NCBI GenBank assembly: GCA_014651175.1
Contig: BMWJ01000001.1
Coordinates: 372,001 to 436,000, forward strand
Origin: Streptomyces clavifer
Lineage (GTDB): Bacteria; Actinomycetota; Actinomycetes; Streptomycetales; Streptomycetaceae
DNA length: 64,000 bases
Direction of reading: 5' to 3'
Position 1 is the stretch's first letter. The number at the start of each line of letters is the position of its first letter. The notes under the pieces were generated by a model. The model did no database searches. It saw nothing but the letters and a program-made list of their open reading frames with translations, and was not told the origin of the DNA. Below, piece by piece: positions 8,558 through 19,202 of the stretch. The translations under genes and the position numbers were made by a program.

Positions 8558-10471
8558 CTACGGAGCGGGAGTGGCCATCTCGAACCACACCACTTTGCCC
8601 GTGGACAGCCGGGTGGCTCCCCACCTCCTGGCCAGCCTGTTGACCAGGAACAGTCCGCGTCCGCCCTCGTCCGTGTCCCGCGCACGGCGCTGCCTGGGCA
8701 GCTGCGGTGAGTCGTCGCCGACCTCGCAGCGCAGGATGTCCGTGCGCAGCAGCCGCAGCGTCACCGGGCGCTCCGCGTACCGCACCGCGTTCGTGACCAC
8801 CTCGCTGACGAGCAGCTCCACCTCGTCCGCGAGATCGTCCAGCCCCCACCGGCTCAGCGCCCTGCGGGCCAGCCTTCGGGCCCGGCCCGGGGCCGCGTCC
8901 TCCGGTTCCAGGAACCAGTACGCGACGTCGCTCGGCGCGATCCCGTCGAAGCGGGCTGCCAGCAGGGCGATGTCGTCGTCCCGGTCACCCGGGCCGAGCA
9001 TGTCGAGCACGTCGTCGCAGAGCGCTTCCAGCGGCGGCGAGTGGTCCGGCCCGGTCAGCTGGGCGGTGGCGGCCAGCCGCTCCCGCAGCTGCTCGATCCC
9101 GGTCCACACGTCCCGCAGCCGTGACTCGACGAGCCCGTCCGTGTAGAGCAGCAGCGTGGCTCCGGCCGGGGCGTCCAGCTCGACCGCCTCGAAGTCCACC
9201 CCGCCGACGCCGATCGGAGCGCCCGGCGGAACCCGGAGCACCTCCGCCCGGCCGCCCAGATGCAGGAGTACGGGCGGCGGGTGGCCGGCGTTGGCGATGG
9301 TGATGCGGTGGGCGACGGGGTCGTACACCGCGTACAGGCAGGTCGCCATGCGGTCACTGCCGAGCCGCTGCGCCTGCTCGTCCAGGTGGTGCAGGACCTC
9401 CTGCGGCGGCAGGTCGAGACCCGCCAGGGTCTGCGCGGTGGTGCGCAGCTGCCCCATGATCGCCGCGGAGGTCATGGAGTGGCCCATCACGTCGCCGACG
9501 ACCAGGGCGACCCTGCTGCCGGGCAGCGGGATCGCGTCGTACCAGTCCCCGCCCACCCTGGCGGTCTCCGCCGCCGGGAGGTAGCGGGAGGCCAGGCGCA
9601 CGCCGGTCGGCTGCGGCAGCGAGTCGGGCAGCATGGTGCGCTGCAGCTCGTCCGCGATGTACGCCTCGCGGCCGTAGGGCACGGCCTTGTCGATGCCGAG
9701 CGCGGTGTGCGTGGCCAGCTGAGCCGCGACCAGCAGGTCGTTGGCCTCGAACGGCGGGCGTTCCGTGCCGCGCAGGAAGACGGCAGCACCGATCACCCGG
9801 CGCCGCCCGCGCAGCGGTGCCAGGATCGCGCGGTGTCCGGTGGGCACCGTCCGGCCGGCCCCCAGCAGCTCGGGCAGGGCGGCGCGCGCCGCGGCGGAGT
9901 CCCCGAAGACGGGCCGCACCCCGCGCAGCACCTCGGCGAGCGCACCGCCCGCCAGGACCTCGCACAGGTCGGCGGCGGGCAGCAGCCCGGCCTGCGGGTC
10001 GGAGACGGGCAGCCTCAGCAGCCGCTCGCCCTCCGGCCCGATCTCACTCTCCTCATCGGTTAAACGCAGCCTGTCGGTACGGCGCAGCCGTAGCACGAAG
10101 GGGCTGACCGGGCGCTCGTCACCCACCGGGAGCGGGTCGCGGAGGTAGACGAGTATGGCGTCGGAGAACGTCGGCACACTGGCCCGGCACAGGCCGAGCA
10201 CGATCTCGTCCAGGTCTATGCCCCGGGCGATCCGGCGGGTGGCGGCGCCGACGAAGCGCAGCCGGTCACCCTCGCGGCGGGCGACGGCCTGCGTGTCGGC
10301 GGGGTCCGCCGCGGCGGACCCGGGGGCCGCACCCGGCGCCGCGGAGGGGCCGGGGACCGCGGCCGTGGCGGCGATTCCCGCTACGGCCTCCGGCTGCCGG
10401 GGCCGGGCGCGTTCCTGCGACCGGGCGGCGAGGGGCTGCTGGCCTTCGTGGGAGGTGGGATGCTCCGTCAC
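8558..10471 (-). CDS. GAF-SpoIIE phosphatase-HATPase signalling protein
   Basis: About 637 aa. A proline/alanine-rich N-terminus is followed by a GAF-like sensor region (about 75-250), a PP2C/SpoIIE serine phosphatase domain (about 265-480; metal-binding motif VGGDWYDAI, then VVGDVMGHS, GHPPPVLL, LLYTDGLVES and DDDIALLAARF), and a C-terminal RsbW-like HATPase domain (about 510-637; SEVVTNAVRYAE and DEGGRGLFLVNRL). It therefore combines the anti-sigma kinase and the phosphatase of a partner-switching pathway. The start is uncertain; GTG at 10471 is taken because the sequence upstream is low-complexity and not obviously coding. It is convergent with the PBP gene. The cognate antagonist and sigma factor are unknown. 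Confidence 0.87.
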   Translation of the reverse strand: MTEHPTSHEGQQPLAARSQERARPRQPEAVAGIAATAAVPGPSAAPGAAPGSAAADPADTQAVARREGDRLRFVGAATRRIARGIDLDEIVLGLCRASVPTFSDAILVYLRDPLPVGDERPVSPFVLRLRRTDRLRLTDEESEIGPEGERLLRLPVSDPQAGLLPAADLCEVLAGGALAEVLRGVRPVFGDSAAARAALPELLGAGRTVPTGHRAILAPLRGRRRVIGAAVFLRGTERPPFEANDLLVAAQLATHTALGIDKAVPYGREAYIADELQRTMLPDSLPQPTGVRLASRYLPAAETARVGGDWYDAIPLPGSRVALVVGDVMGHSMTSAAIMGQLRTTAQTLAGLDLPPQEVLHHLDEQAQRLGSDRMATCLYAVYDPVAHRITIANAGHPPPVLLHLGGRAEVLRVPPGAPIGVGGVDFEAVELDAPAGATLLLYTDGLVESRLRDVWTGIEQLRERLAATAQLTGPDHSPPLEALCDDVLDMLGPGDRDDDIALLAARFDGIAPSDVAYWFLEPEDAAPGRARRLARRALSRWGLDDLADEVELLVSEVVTNAVRYAERPVTLRLLRTDILRCEVGDDSPQLPRQRRARDTDEGGRGLFLVNRLARRWGATRLSTGKVVWFEMATPAP

Positions 10472-10852
10472 GCGTGGGATTCCGTCCGTCCGGGCCGGTT
10501 GTATGAGGCAATCGCCTTGTGGGGCGCCACTGTGCCCCGGCAAGAGCGGTGAGAACAACGGCTGTCACCGGATGCCCCGGTAAGCGGGGCCGAAACCGAA
10601 CCGCCCGTCGGTGGGCCGATATCGGTCACTCCGGCGACGGGGCAGCGGGCAGCGAACACGTCTCCACCCCCTCGTAGTGGTTCCTGCGACCGCACGGCCC
10701 ACCCGGTTCCGTGGCCCCGGTGACTCATGCGGTTCGTACGGTGACTTGTGGTCAGACCCCGTGCTGCGCGCACCGGTTGTGACGAAACATACCGGCCGTG
10801 CAGTCCGTGGAAGGCGATCCTACGTTTGCCCCCCTGGGGTGCATCAAGGGTC
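10472..10852. other. Intergenic stretch without a recognisable gene
   Basis: About 380 bases between the SpoIIE-type gene and the DUF402 gene, both read leftward. It should carry the promoter of the SpoIIE-type gene and the 3' end of the DUF402 transcript. No hairpin, RNA gene or credible small reading frame was recognised. Confidence 0.5.
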
Positions 10853-11557
10853 TCACGGCGATCCGGGAGCGGGGGTGCGGTCCCAGTCATCGGGCAACGG
10901 AGGGACCTGCCACCGCGGATCGGGCCGCCAGTGCTCCCACCCGTCCCGGAACGGCGCGCCCCAGCTCCGGACCACGTCGGCCGCCGCCAGACCCGCCTCC
11001 CGCACCCGCTGCGCGGTGACGCCGTCCATCAGCCCGACCCGCTGGGCCTGGGCGAACTCGTCCTCGTCGAGCCACTCCCAGCTGCGGTCGGGATGCACGG
11101 CGATGTCGAGGAAGTGGTCCTGGGAATCGACCCCTCCGGCCCAGCGCGCACGGGGCTCCTCGAGGTTGACGTACCAGTTGCGGAAGAGCCAGCCGTGGTC
11201 CCAGAACAGCCATACCGACCAGGGATCGCCCGGCCGGGCGATCTTCAGCACACCTGTGCCGAACCACCGGGAACGCACCGTCGTGCGCGGACGCGTGTAG
11301 CGGGTGGCGAGCGGCTCGGCATGTACCTGGGTGCCGTCGGCGAGGACCGGTTTCACGCATTCGGTACCGGGGGCCAGCCACACGGCGAGCAGCTCGTCGG
11401 TGTCCTGGACCACGGTGACCGGACGGCAGATGTGCACGGGCCGGTCACCGCCGTTGTCCCGGTAGCGCCAGAGGATCCGGTCGCCCGGCGCCCAGCGCCC
11501 GCCGTCCCCCGCACCCGCCCCGGTGTCTGCTCCCGTACCCGCTTCCGTGGCTGTCAT
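10853..11557 (-). CDS. DUF402 (FomD-like) hydrolase
   Basis: A 234-aa protein with the DUF402 fold over about residues 60-200. The characteristic run RWFGTGVLKIARPGDPW, WYVNLEEP and QDHFLDIAV ends with D/E-rich metal-binding segments (WEWLDEDEF). The family includes FomD, a nucleotidyl-phosphonate hydrolase of fosfomycin synthesis, and other nucleoside di- or triphosphate-associated phosphatases. A housekeeping nucleotide hydrolase is likely, as no phosphonate genes are nearby. TAAGAT lies exactly six bases before the ATG and no ribosome site is seen, so the transcript may be leaderless. Confidence 0.85.
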   Translation of the reverse strand: MTATEAGTGADTGAGAGDGGRWAPGDRILWRYRDNGGDRPVHICRPVTVVQDTDELLAVWLAPGTECVKPVLADGTQVHAEPLATRYTRPRTTVRSRWFGTGVLKIARPGDPWSVWLFWDHGWLFRNWYVNLEEPRARWAGGVDSQDHFLDIAVHPDRSWEWLDEDEFAQAQRVGLMDGVTAQRVREAGLAAADVVRSWGAPFRDGWEHWRPDPRWQVPPLPDDWDRTPAPGSP

Positions 11558-11601
11558 GAAGAGATCTTAGGTACGGCGCCGCCCGCCCGCTGCGAAATGC
11601 T

Positions 11602-13005
11602 TCACGGCCGGGTCATGCGCAGCACGTCCAGGGCCTCGTCGAGCTGCTCCGCGGTCAGGTCGCCGCGCTCGACGTAGCCCCCGGCCAGCACCGTCTCCCG
11701 GATCGTGGTGCCCTCGGCCAGCGACTTCTTGGCGACCTTCGCCGCCTCCTCGTACCCGATGTACTTGTTCAGGGGGGTCACCACCGACGGCGACGACTCC
11801 GCGTACAGCCGGGCCCGTTCCACGTTGGCCGTGATGCCGTCGACCGTGCGGTCGGCGAGCAGCCGGGAGGCGTTGGCGAGCAGCCGCACCGACTCCAGCA
11901 GGTTCTTCGCCATCACGGGCAGCATCACGTTGAGCTCGAAGTTGCCGGCCGCACCGGCGGTGGCGACGGTGGCGTCGTTCCCCGTCACCTGCGCCGCGAC
12001 CATCAGCACGGCCTCCGGGATGACCGGATTGACCTTGCCCGGCATGATCGACGAACCCGGCTGCAGGTCGGGCAGACTGATCTCGGCCAGCCCGGTGCGC
12101 GGACCGGAGGCCATCCAGCGCAGGTCGTTGGAGATCTTGGTGAGCGAGACGGCGACGGTACGGAGGTGCCCGGACGCCTCGACGAGTCCGTCCCGGGCGC
12201 CCTGGGCCTCGAAGTGGTCACGGGCCTCGGTGAGCGGCAGCCCGGTGGTGCGCGCCACCTCGGCGATCACGGCGGCGGAGAAGCCCGGCGGGGTGTTGAT
12301 CCCGGTGCCCACCGCCGTACCCCCCAGTGGGAGTTCGGCGAGGCGGGGGAGCGCGGAGCGCAGCCGTTCGACGCCGTAGCGGATCTGCGCGGCGTAGCCG
12401 CCGAACTCCTGGCCCAGGGTGACGGGCGTGGCGTCCATCAGATGGGTACGGCCCGACTTCACGACATCCGCGAATTCGGCCGATTTCCGCTCCAGGGCGG
12501 ATGCCAGGTGGTCCAGGGCCGGGATGAGGTCGGCGGTGACGGCGGCGGTCGCGGCGATGTGGATGGAGGACGGGAACACGTCGTTGGAGGACTGGGACGC
12601 GTTGACGTGGTCGTTGGGGTGGACCTCGCGCCCGAGCCGCTCGGTGGCGAGCGTGGCCACGACCTCGTTGGTGTTCATGTTGGACGACGTGCCGGAGCCC
12701 GTCTGGAACACGTCGATGGGGAAGTGCTCGTCCCAGCGGCCGTCGGCCACCTCGGCGGCGGCCGAGCGGATCGCCTCGGCGACGTCGGGATCCAGCACCT
12801 CCAGCTCGGCGTTGACCTTCGCGGCCGCGGCCTTGATCCGGGCCAGGGCCTCGATGTGGGCCCGTTCCAGGCGCTGTCCGGAGATGGGGAAGTTCTCCAC
12901 GGCGCGCTGCGTCTGAGCCCGCCACTTGGCGTGCGCGGGCACTTTCACCTCGCCCATCGAGTCGTGCTCGACGCGGTACCGCGCTTCCTCGGCCGATCCG
13001 TTCAT
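11602..13005 (-). CDS. fumC: Class II fumarate hydratase
   Basis: A 467-aa fumarase that interconverts fumarate and L-malate in the citric acid cycle. It is of the iron-independent, homotetrameric class II type. The superfamily signature [11 protein letters not shown] lies near residue 320; the substrate-site segments [27 protein letters not shown] and [11 protein letters not shown] are intact. ATG at 13005 is chosen because AGGAGG lies nine bases upstream; a TTG three codons earlier is less likely. It is read leftward after the class I fumarase gene, about 250 bp downstream of it across a terminator, so the two are probably separate transcripts. Confidence 0.97.
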   Translation of the reverse strand: MNGSAEEARYRVEHDSMGEVKVPAHAKWRAQTQRAVENFPISGQRLERAHIEALARIKAAAAKVNAELEVLDPDVAEAIRSAAAEVADGRWDEHFPIDVFQTGSGTSSNMNTNEVVATLATERLGREVHPNDHVNASQSSNDVFPSSIHIAATAAVTADLIPALDHLASALERKSAEFADVVKSGRTHLMDATPVTLGQEFGGYAAQIRYGVERLRSALPRLAELPLGGTAVGTGINTPPGFSAAVIAEVARTTGLPLTEARDHFEAQGARDGLVEASGHLRTVAVSLTKISNDLRWMASGPRTGLAEISLPDLQPGSSIMPGKVNPVIPEAVLMVAAQVTGNDATVATAGAAGNFELNVMLPVMAKNLLESVRLLANASRLLADRTVDGITANVERARLYAESSPSVVTPLNKYIGYEEAAKVAKKSLAEGTTIRETVLAGGYVERGDLTAEQLDEALDVLRMTRP

Positions 13006-13207
13006 GTGTTCCAACCTCCTGGTGAAGACGAGCGCGTGGCGTGTTCCCCGTATTCCCCCGACGCCACCGGCGGCCAGTAAATACCCGGCGCGGTCCGACG
13101 GCGGCGACCGGGCGGCGCGGCGCGCCCGGACCGCGACGGGCGTACGGGGTGCGGGCTCGTCCGGGAGCGGGCCGGATCCGCGGGGGCGGGCCTGCGGGGG
13201 AACGCGG

Positions 13208-13241
13208 CAGGGGCGCCCCGGCCGCGGCCGGAACGCCCCTG
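13208..13241 (-). terminator. Terminator after the class I fumarase gene
   Basis: An 8-bp outer stem (CAGGGGCG at 13208-13215 with 13234-13241) encloses a second GC-rich palindrome (GGCCGCGGCC). It begins 15 bases beyond the stop codon of the leftward class I fumarase gene. Confidence 0.65.
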
Positions 13242-13255
13242 GAACCGCGTGCGGA

Positions 13256-14923
<1,668 letters not shown>

Positions 14924-15100
14924 TACGGCCATTCCTCACTCGGCGACAGCGGCTGACCTCCCTTGGGCAGCGCATCCACCAGGGTAGAGCGCCGCCGACG
15001 CGCCGGGCCTGTGAGGTAAGGCTCACCCGGGCGGCCCGGCAGGGGGCCGGATCGCGACGCCGGGCCGCCGGGGTACTGGTCGCGATCTATCGCGTTTGGG

Positions 15101-15115
15101 TAGGCTGGTGCGGTG
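15101..15115 (+). promoter_or_regulatory. Leaderless -10 element of the DUF1707 gene
   Basis: TAGGCT at 15101-15106 fits TANNNT and ends six bases before the GTG start at 15113. No ribosome-binding site is present. This is the geometry expected of a leaderless actinobacterial transcript starting at the start codon. Confidence 0.6.
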
Positions 15116-15784
15116 GACCTCGAGAAGCAGCCCCAGCAGCCCGTCGCTCCGGCCGGTCCCGCGCCCGCCGGGATCCGTGCCTCCGACGCGGACCGCGACC
15201 GGATCGCGGACATCCTGCGGGAGGCGATGGTCGAGGGCCGGCTGACCGCCGAGGAGCACGCCGAGCGGATCGACCTGGTCTACCGGGCCAAGACCGTGGG
15301 CGAGTTGCAGCCGCTGGTGCAGGACCTCCCGGCGCACGGCCCTCCCGAGCGGCGGGCCGAGACGCCCTACGGGTACGGCCCCGAGGGCCCGGCCGGGCCC
15401 GCCGAGAACCTCGTGGCGGTCTTCAGCAGCTCCACCCGCAGGGGGCGTTGGCGCGTCGGGGGCCGCACGAACGCCTTCTCCCTCTTCGGCAGCGTCGAGA
15501 TCGACCTGACCGAGGCTCTTTTCGGTCAGCGTCTGACCGTCATCAACGCGACGTCCCTCTTCGGCAGCGTCGAGATCCGGGTGCCCGAGAACATTTCGCT
15601 GCGCGGCAGCGGTACGGGCATTTTCGGCAATTTCGAAGTCGACACACTGGAATCCACCGACCCGGAAGCCCCGGTGGTCGTGGTGAACGGCTATTCCGTC
15701 TTCGGGCACGTCGAGGCAAAGCCCAAGCGTGGCAAGCTCATTGCCAACCTCCACGACCAGTTGCGCAAGCGTCTCGGCCGCTGA
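15113..15784 (+). CDS. DUF1707 / LiaF-like C-terminal domain protein
   Basis: A 223-aa protein. Residues about 18-70 form the DUF1707 domain (IRASDADRDRIADILREAMVEGRLTAEEHAERID-like, ending AKTVGELQPLVQDLP), a short helical module common in actinobacteria and related to SHOCT. After a linker, residues about 100-200 form a beta-rich repeat domain with FSLFGSVEIDL, TSLFGSVEIRV and IFGNFEVDTLE units, as in the C-terminal domain of LiaF-type envelope-stress proteins. No transmembrane helix is evident. A role in envelope stress sensing is plausible but unproven. Confidence 0.85.
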   Translation: MDLEKQPQQPVAPAGPAPAGIRASDADRDRIADILREAMVEGRLTAEEHAERIDLVYRAKTVGELQPLVQDLPAHGPPERRAETPYGYGPEGPAGPAENLVAVFSSSTRRGRWRVGGRTNAFSLFGSVEIDLTEALFGQRLTVINATSLFGSVEIRVPENISLRGSGTGIFGNFEVDTLESTDPEAPVVVVNGYSVFGHVEAKPKRGKLIANLHDQLRKRLGR

Positions 15785-15947
15785 GGCCGGTCGCCCGGTT
15801 CCCTGTGAATTCCGGCCAGATAACGCACTCCGGCTGTTCCAGGAGTCGTACGGCAAGGCCACGCAGTGCATAGGCGTGCGTACAGCGGGTAGGGACTGCT
15901 GCATCGTCTCTCGCTCGCGAAGCCGAAGCCGTCGTCAGGAGTAGACC

Positions 15948-16316
15948 GTGCTGCAACTGCCGCATCAGCCCCTGCAGGTCGCCCCCGTGCCGTCCCAGCG
16001 CGCCCCCGCGCGGGAGGACCAGGCGGGACCCTGGCATTCGGAGGCGGTGTGCCGCCGGGACGAAGCCGGGCTGTTCTTCGCCCCGTCGAAGGAGCCGACT
16101 GCTGCCCGGCTGTCCCGCGAGGTGGCCGCGAAGCAGGTCTGCGCCGGGTGCCCGGTCATGGTCGAGTGCCGCGAACACGCACTCGTGCAGCCCGAGCCCT
16201 ACGGGGTGTGGGGCGGCCTCACTGCCGCCGAGCGCCGCGTCGTGCTCGCCCGGCGGCGCAGACGCGACATCGAGCTTGCGGCGGCCCCGGCGGAGCACAT
16301 AGCCGCGGCCGGCTGA
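15948..16316 (+). CDS. WhiB-family iron-sulfur regulator
   Basis: A 122-aa Wbl protein. Four cysteines, C35, C65, C68 and C74 (the last three in CAGCPVMVEC, giving CX2CX5C), should bind a [4Fe-4S] cluster. The turn GVWGG (residues 86-90) and the following basic region ERRVVLARRRRR are the DNA/sigma-interaction segment. Wbl proteins act as redox- or NO-sensitive partners of the housekeeping sigma factor in development and stress. GTG at 15948 is preceded by AGGAG six bases upstream. From its position near fumarase and glpX it probably corresponds to one of the conserved Streptomyces wbl genes, but I do not assign a letter. Confidence 0.93.
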   Translation: MLQLPHQPLQVAPVPSQRAPAREDQAGPWHSEAVCRRDEAGLFFAPSKEPTAARLSREVAAKQVCAGCPVMVECREHALVQPEPYGVWGGLTAAERRVVLARRRRRDIELAAAPAEHIAAAG

Positions 16317-16332
16317 GCCCTGCGCGTGCGGG

Positions 16333-16358
16333 CGAGGGGCCGCCCGGGCGGCCCCTCG
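16333..16358. terminator. Bidirectional terminator between the WhiB-like gene and glpX
   Basis: A perfect 26-bp palindrome (CGAGGGGCCGCCC and its complement) sits in the 54-bp gap between two convergent genes. It is a 13-bp arm hairpin able to stop transcription from both sides. Confidence 0.8.
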
Positions 16359-16370
16359 GGAGCGCCGGTC

Positions 16371-17402
16371 CTACTTGGCCCGGTCGAAGTCGATGGCGCT
16401 GTAGGCGCGCAGCTTCGAGAGCCGGTGCGTGGAGTCGATCCGCCGGATCGTTCCCGACTTCGAGCGCATCACCAGGGACTCCGTGGTCGCCGTCTCCGCG
16501 CGGTACCGCACACCGCGCAGCAGCTCACCGTCGGTGATTCCGGTGGCGACGAAGAACACGTTGTCGCCGCTGACGAGGTCGTCCGTCGAGAGCACCCGGT
16601 CCAGGTCGTGCCCGGCCTCCAGTGCGCGCCGCCGCTCGGCCTCGTCCTTGGGCCAGAGCTTGCCCTGGATGACACCGCCGAGGCACTTTATGGCGCACGC
16701 CGAGATGATGCCCTCCGGGGTGCCGCCGATGCCCATGAGCAGGTCGACGCCGGTCCCTTCGCGGGCGGCCATGATCGAGCCGGCCACGTCCCCGTCGGAG
16801 ATGAACTTGATCCGGGCGCCCGTCTCCCGGATCTCCCGGACGATGCCGTCGTGCCGGGGGCGGTCGAGGATGACGACGGTGACGTCCTCGGGCGTCGAGC
16901 TCTTGGCCTTGGCGACGCGCCGGATGTTCACGGAGACCGGTGCGTTGATGTCCACGAAGTCGGCGGCCTCGGGGCCGGTGACCAGCTTGTCCATGTAGAA
17001 GACGGCGGACGGGTCGAACATGGCGCCCCGGTCCGCGGCGGCGAGCACGGCGATCGCGTTGGGCATGCCCTTGGCGTTGAGCGTGGTGCCGTCGATCGGG
17101 TCGACGGCGATGTCGACCTCGGCACCGGTGCCGTCACCGACCCGCTCGCCGTTGTACAGCATGGGGGCTTCGTCCTTCTCGCCTTCACCGATGACGACGA
17201 TGCCGTTCATCGACACGGTGGAGACGAGGGTCCGCATGGCGTTGACGGCGGCGCCGTCGGCGCCGATCTTGTCGCCGCGGCCGACCCAGCGCCCGGCGGC
17301 CATGGCGGCGGCTTCGGTGACCCGGACCAGCTCCAGGGCCAGGTTGCGGTCGGGGGCCTCCGGGGAGACCTCCAGGGGGGACGGCAGATGATGCTCGGAC
17401 AT
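16371..17402 (-). CDS. glpX: Class II fructose-1,6-bisphosphatase
   Basis: A 343-aa GlpX-type phosphatase that removes the C1 phosphate from fructose 1,6-bisphosphate in gluconeogenesis, using divalent metal and lithium-sensitive chemistry. Signature motifs are intact: DGAAVNAMR and [11 protein letters not shown] near residues 45-80, the phosphatase motif DPIDGTT near 99, and [12 protein letters not shown] near 220. It is the usual and often only FBPase of actinobacteria. AGGT precedes the ATG at acceptable spacing. An imperfect inverted repeat (17455-17470) lies in its promoter region. Confidence 0.96.
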   Translation of the reverse strand: MSEHHLPSPLEVSPEAPDRNLALELVRVTEAAAMAAGRWVGRGDKIGADGAAVNAMRTLVSTVSMNGIVVIGEGEKDEAPMLYNGERVGDGTGAEVDIAVDPIDGTTLNAKGMPNAIAVLAAADRGAMFDPSAVFYMDKLVTGPEAADFVDINAPVSVNIRRVAKAKSSTPEDVTVVILDRPRHDGIVREIRETGARIKFISDGDVAGSIMAAREGTGVDLLMGIGGTPEGIISACAIKCLGGVIQGKLWPKDEAERRRALEAGHDLDRVLSTDDLVSGDNVFFVATGITDGELLRGVRYRAETATTESLVMRSKSGTIRRIDSTHRLSKLRAYSAIDFDRAK

Positions 17403-17454
17403 CGGAGCGCACCTTTCTGTACGGCGACGACCGGAAATGAGGGTGCTGTGACTC

Positions 17455-17470
17455 TATCGGTAGGTCGATA
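17455..17470. promoter_or_regulatory. Small inverted repeat in the glpX promoter region
   Basis: TATCG (17455-17459) and CGATA (17466-17470) are separated by six bases, about 55 bp upstream of the glpX start. On the minus strand the same stretch provides AT-rich -10 candidates. It may be a weak operator or only part of the promoter. Confidence 0.3.
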
Positions 17471-17546
17471 AAATGAGCAGGGCGGGTCACGGATGAGCGG
17501 ATGCCCCCCGGTCGGGCGTGGGAGGCCCCATGCCACCATTGACCCC

Positions 17547-18068
17547 GTGGCAAGCAAGCGAGGCAAGCAGACCGTCCGGGACATGTTCCTGTCGATGACG
17601 GTGATCACCGCATTGGCGGGGGTCATCTACCTCTTCATCCCGCACGACGACACGGCTGATCCGATCAAGGCCGTGGACTACCGGGTCGAGCTCGCGACGG
17701 CGCGCCGCGCCGCGCCGTACCCGGTGGCCGCCCCGGCGGGGCTGTCGGAGAAGTGGAAGCCGACCTCGGTCTCGTACGAGGGCCGGAACGGTGCGGGCTG
17801 GCACCTGGGCTTCCTCGATCCGGACGGCAGGTACGTAGCGGTGGAGCAGTCCACGGTCCCGGCCGGGAAGTACGTGCCGGAGGTGAGCCGGCAGGCCAAG
17901 GACACCGGGCGCACGTACGACGTGGCCGGTGAGGCGTGGCAGCACTGGGAGGGCCCGAAGTACGACGCCCTCGTGCTGCAGGCCGAGGGCGTGACCACGG
18001 TGGTCACCGGATCGGCCCCGACGGAGAGCCTCGCGGAGATGGCCGCCGCGCTGGAGACGTCTTCCTGA
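17547..18068 (+). CDS. DUF4245 membrane protein
   Basis: A 173-aa protein with a basic N-terminus, one transmembrane helix (about residues 13-32, MFLSMTVITALAGVIYLFIP) and an extracytoplasmic DUF4245 domain (about 45-170). The GTG at 17547 (VASKRGKQTV) is preferred over an in-frame start 18 codons upstream, because the extra peptide resembles intergenic sequence and the helix follows at normal distance. The family is universal in actinobacteria and its function is unknown. Synteny with glpX is conserved in the group. Confidence 0.82.
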   Translation: MASKRGKQTVRDMFLSMTVITALAGVIYLFIPHDDTADPIKAVDYRVELATARRAAPYPVAAPAGLSEKWKPTSVSYEGRNGAGWHLGFLDPDGRYVAVEQSTVPAGKYVPEVSRQAKDTGRTYDVAGEAWQHWEGPKYDALVLQAEGVTTVVTGSAPTESLAEMAAALETSS

Positions 18069-18096
18069 CCCGGGAGTCCTCCTGGACGTCCGTGGA

Positions 18097-18143
18097 CATG
18101 GAGAAGCCCCGCGAACGCTCGGCGTTCGCGGGGCTTCTCCATG
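18097..18143. terminator. Very strong bidirectional terminator
   Basis: A perfect 22-bp stem (18097-18118 with 18122-18143) and a TCG loop lie between the convergent DUF4245 and nitroreductase genes. Confidence 0.9.
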
Positions 18144-18156
18144 CGGGTGGTCCGGA

Positions 18157-18747
18157 TCAGACGGTGGTGACGACCTCGTCGTAGGACAGGCGCGGCAGGC
18201 GGGGGAGCCAGGCGGCCTCGCCCGGCTTGCCGATGTTGACGGCCATGAGCAGCTTGTGGTCGCCGTCCAGGAACTCCTTCTCGATGCCCGCGGCGTCGAA
18301 GCCGGTCATCGGGCCGGCCGCCAGGCCGGCGGCGCGGACGCCGATGATGAAGTAGGCGGCCTGCAGCGCGGCGTTCAGCGTGGCGGACTGCTCGCGGACC
18401 GGGCGCTCGGAGAAGAACGCGTCCTTGGCCTGCGGGAAGTGCGGCAGGAGCGCCGGGAGCTCGTCGTGGAACTCGTTGTCCGCGACGAGGAGCGCGACCA
18501 GCGGGGCCGTGGAGGTCTTGGGCCGGTTGCCCTCGGCCATGTGCTTCACGAGGCGCTCGCGGCCCTCGGCCGAGCGGACCAGGACGACGCGCAGCGGCGA
18601 CTGGTTGAAGGCGGTGGGGCCGTACTTGACCAGGTCGTAGATCGCCTGGACCTGCTCGTCGGTCACCGGCTCGTCGGTGAACGTGTTGGCGGTGCGGGCC
18701 TCACGGAAGAGGAGGTCCTGGGCGGCGGGGTCAAGGACGAGGGACAT
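18157..18747 (-). CDS. Nitroreductase-family oxidoreductase (RutE/malonic semialdehyde reductase type)
   Basis: A 196-aa flavoprotein of the HadB/RutE subgroup, predicted to use FMN and NAD(P)H to reduce aldehydes or nitro/quinone compounds in the cytoplasm. Family features include REARTANTFTDEPV at the N-terminus, the FMN-contact stretch KYGPTAFNQSPLRVV near residues 42-56 and the C-terminal NIGKPGEAAWLPRLPRL. Its length matches the subgroup. The physiological substrate cannot be read from sequence. A clear inverted repeat sits 55-72 bp upstream of the start and suggests control by a repressor encoded elsewhere. Confidence 0.88.
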   Translation of the reverse strand: MSLVLDPAAQDLLFREARTANTFTDEPVTDEQVQAIYDLVKYGPTAFNQSPLRVVLVRSAEGRERLVKHMAEGNRPKTSTAPLVALLVADNEFHDELPALLPHFPQAKDAFFSERPVREQSATLNAALQAAYFIIGVRAAGLAAGPMTGFDAAGIEKEFLDGDHKLLMAVNIGKPGEAAWLPRLPRLSYDEVVTTV

Positions 18748-18801
18748 CTGTGGGGGTGCCTTCCGGACGGACGGGTGTCGAGCGAGTCGTCACCGTAGCC
18801 C

Positions 18802-18822
18802 GAATGTTGATTAACATTCAAC
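18802..18822. promoter_or_regulatory. Candidate MarR-type operator upstream of the nitroreductase
   Basis: GAATGTT (18802-18808) and AACATTC (18813-18819) form a 7-bp inverted repeat with a 4-bp spacer. An overlapping pair GTTGA/TCAAC (18806-18810 and 18818-18822) forms a second symmetry. The AT-rich palindrome is 55-75 bp from the nitroreductase start and resembles operators of MarR or HxlR repressors. Confidence 0.5.
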
Positions 18823-18899
18823 TAAATCGAGGTCGACGTGACCGACCGCACAGCGCCCGGCAGGTCCCTTTCGTGTCCCGCCCCCGTCGCCGTCCGCGC

Positions 18900-19151
18900 T
18901 CAGTCCGTGTCCGTGCCCTCCCCGGGCTCCTCGGGACGTGCCAGCGCCGCGTCCAGGCGGGCCCGCGCCCCCTCCAGCCAGCGCCGGCAGACCTTCGCCA
19001 GCTCCTCGCCGCGCTCCCACAGGGCCAGCGACTCCTCCAGCGTCGTGCCGCCCGCCTCGAGGCGGCGCACGACCTCGATCAGCTCGTCCCGCGCCTGCTC
19101 GTACCCGAGCGTGCCGGTCGCGGCAGCCGTCGTCGTCCCGTCGTCCGTCAT
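18900..19151 (-). CDS. xseB: Exodeoxyribonuclease VII small subunit
   Basis: An 83-aa XseB subunit. The core LGYEQARDELIEVVRRLEAGGTTLEESLALWERGEEL (about residues 12-48) is the family signature of a helical hairpin that coats the large subunit. With XseA it degrades single-stranded DNA from both ends. ATG at 19151 is chosen over an upstream start because the conserved domain begins shortly after it and GGTGG lies seven bases upstream. It lies 51 bp downstream of xseA in the same direction. Confidence 0.93.
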   Translation of the reverse strand: MTDDGTTTAAATGTLGYEQARDELIEVVRRLEAGGTTLEESLALWERGEELAKVCRRWLEGARARLDAALARPEEPGEGTDTD

Positions 19152-19202
19152 GTGATCCACCCTAAGCGTGAGGTCCGACAACGGAGTGAGGCCGTGAGCC
19201 CG

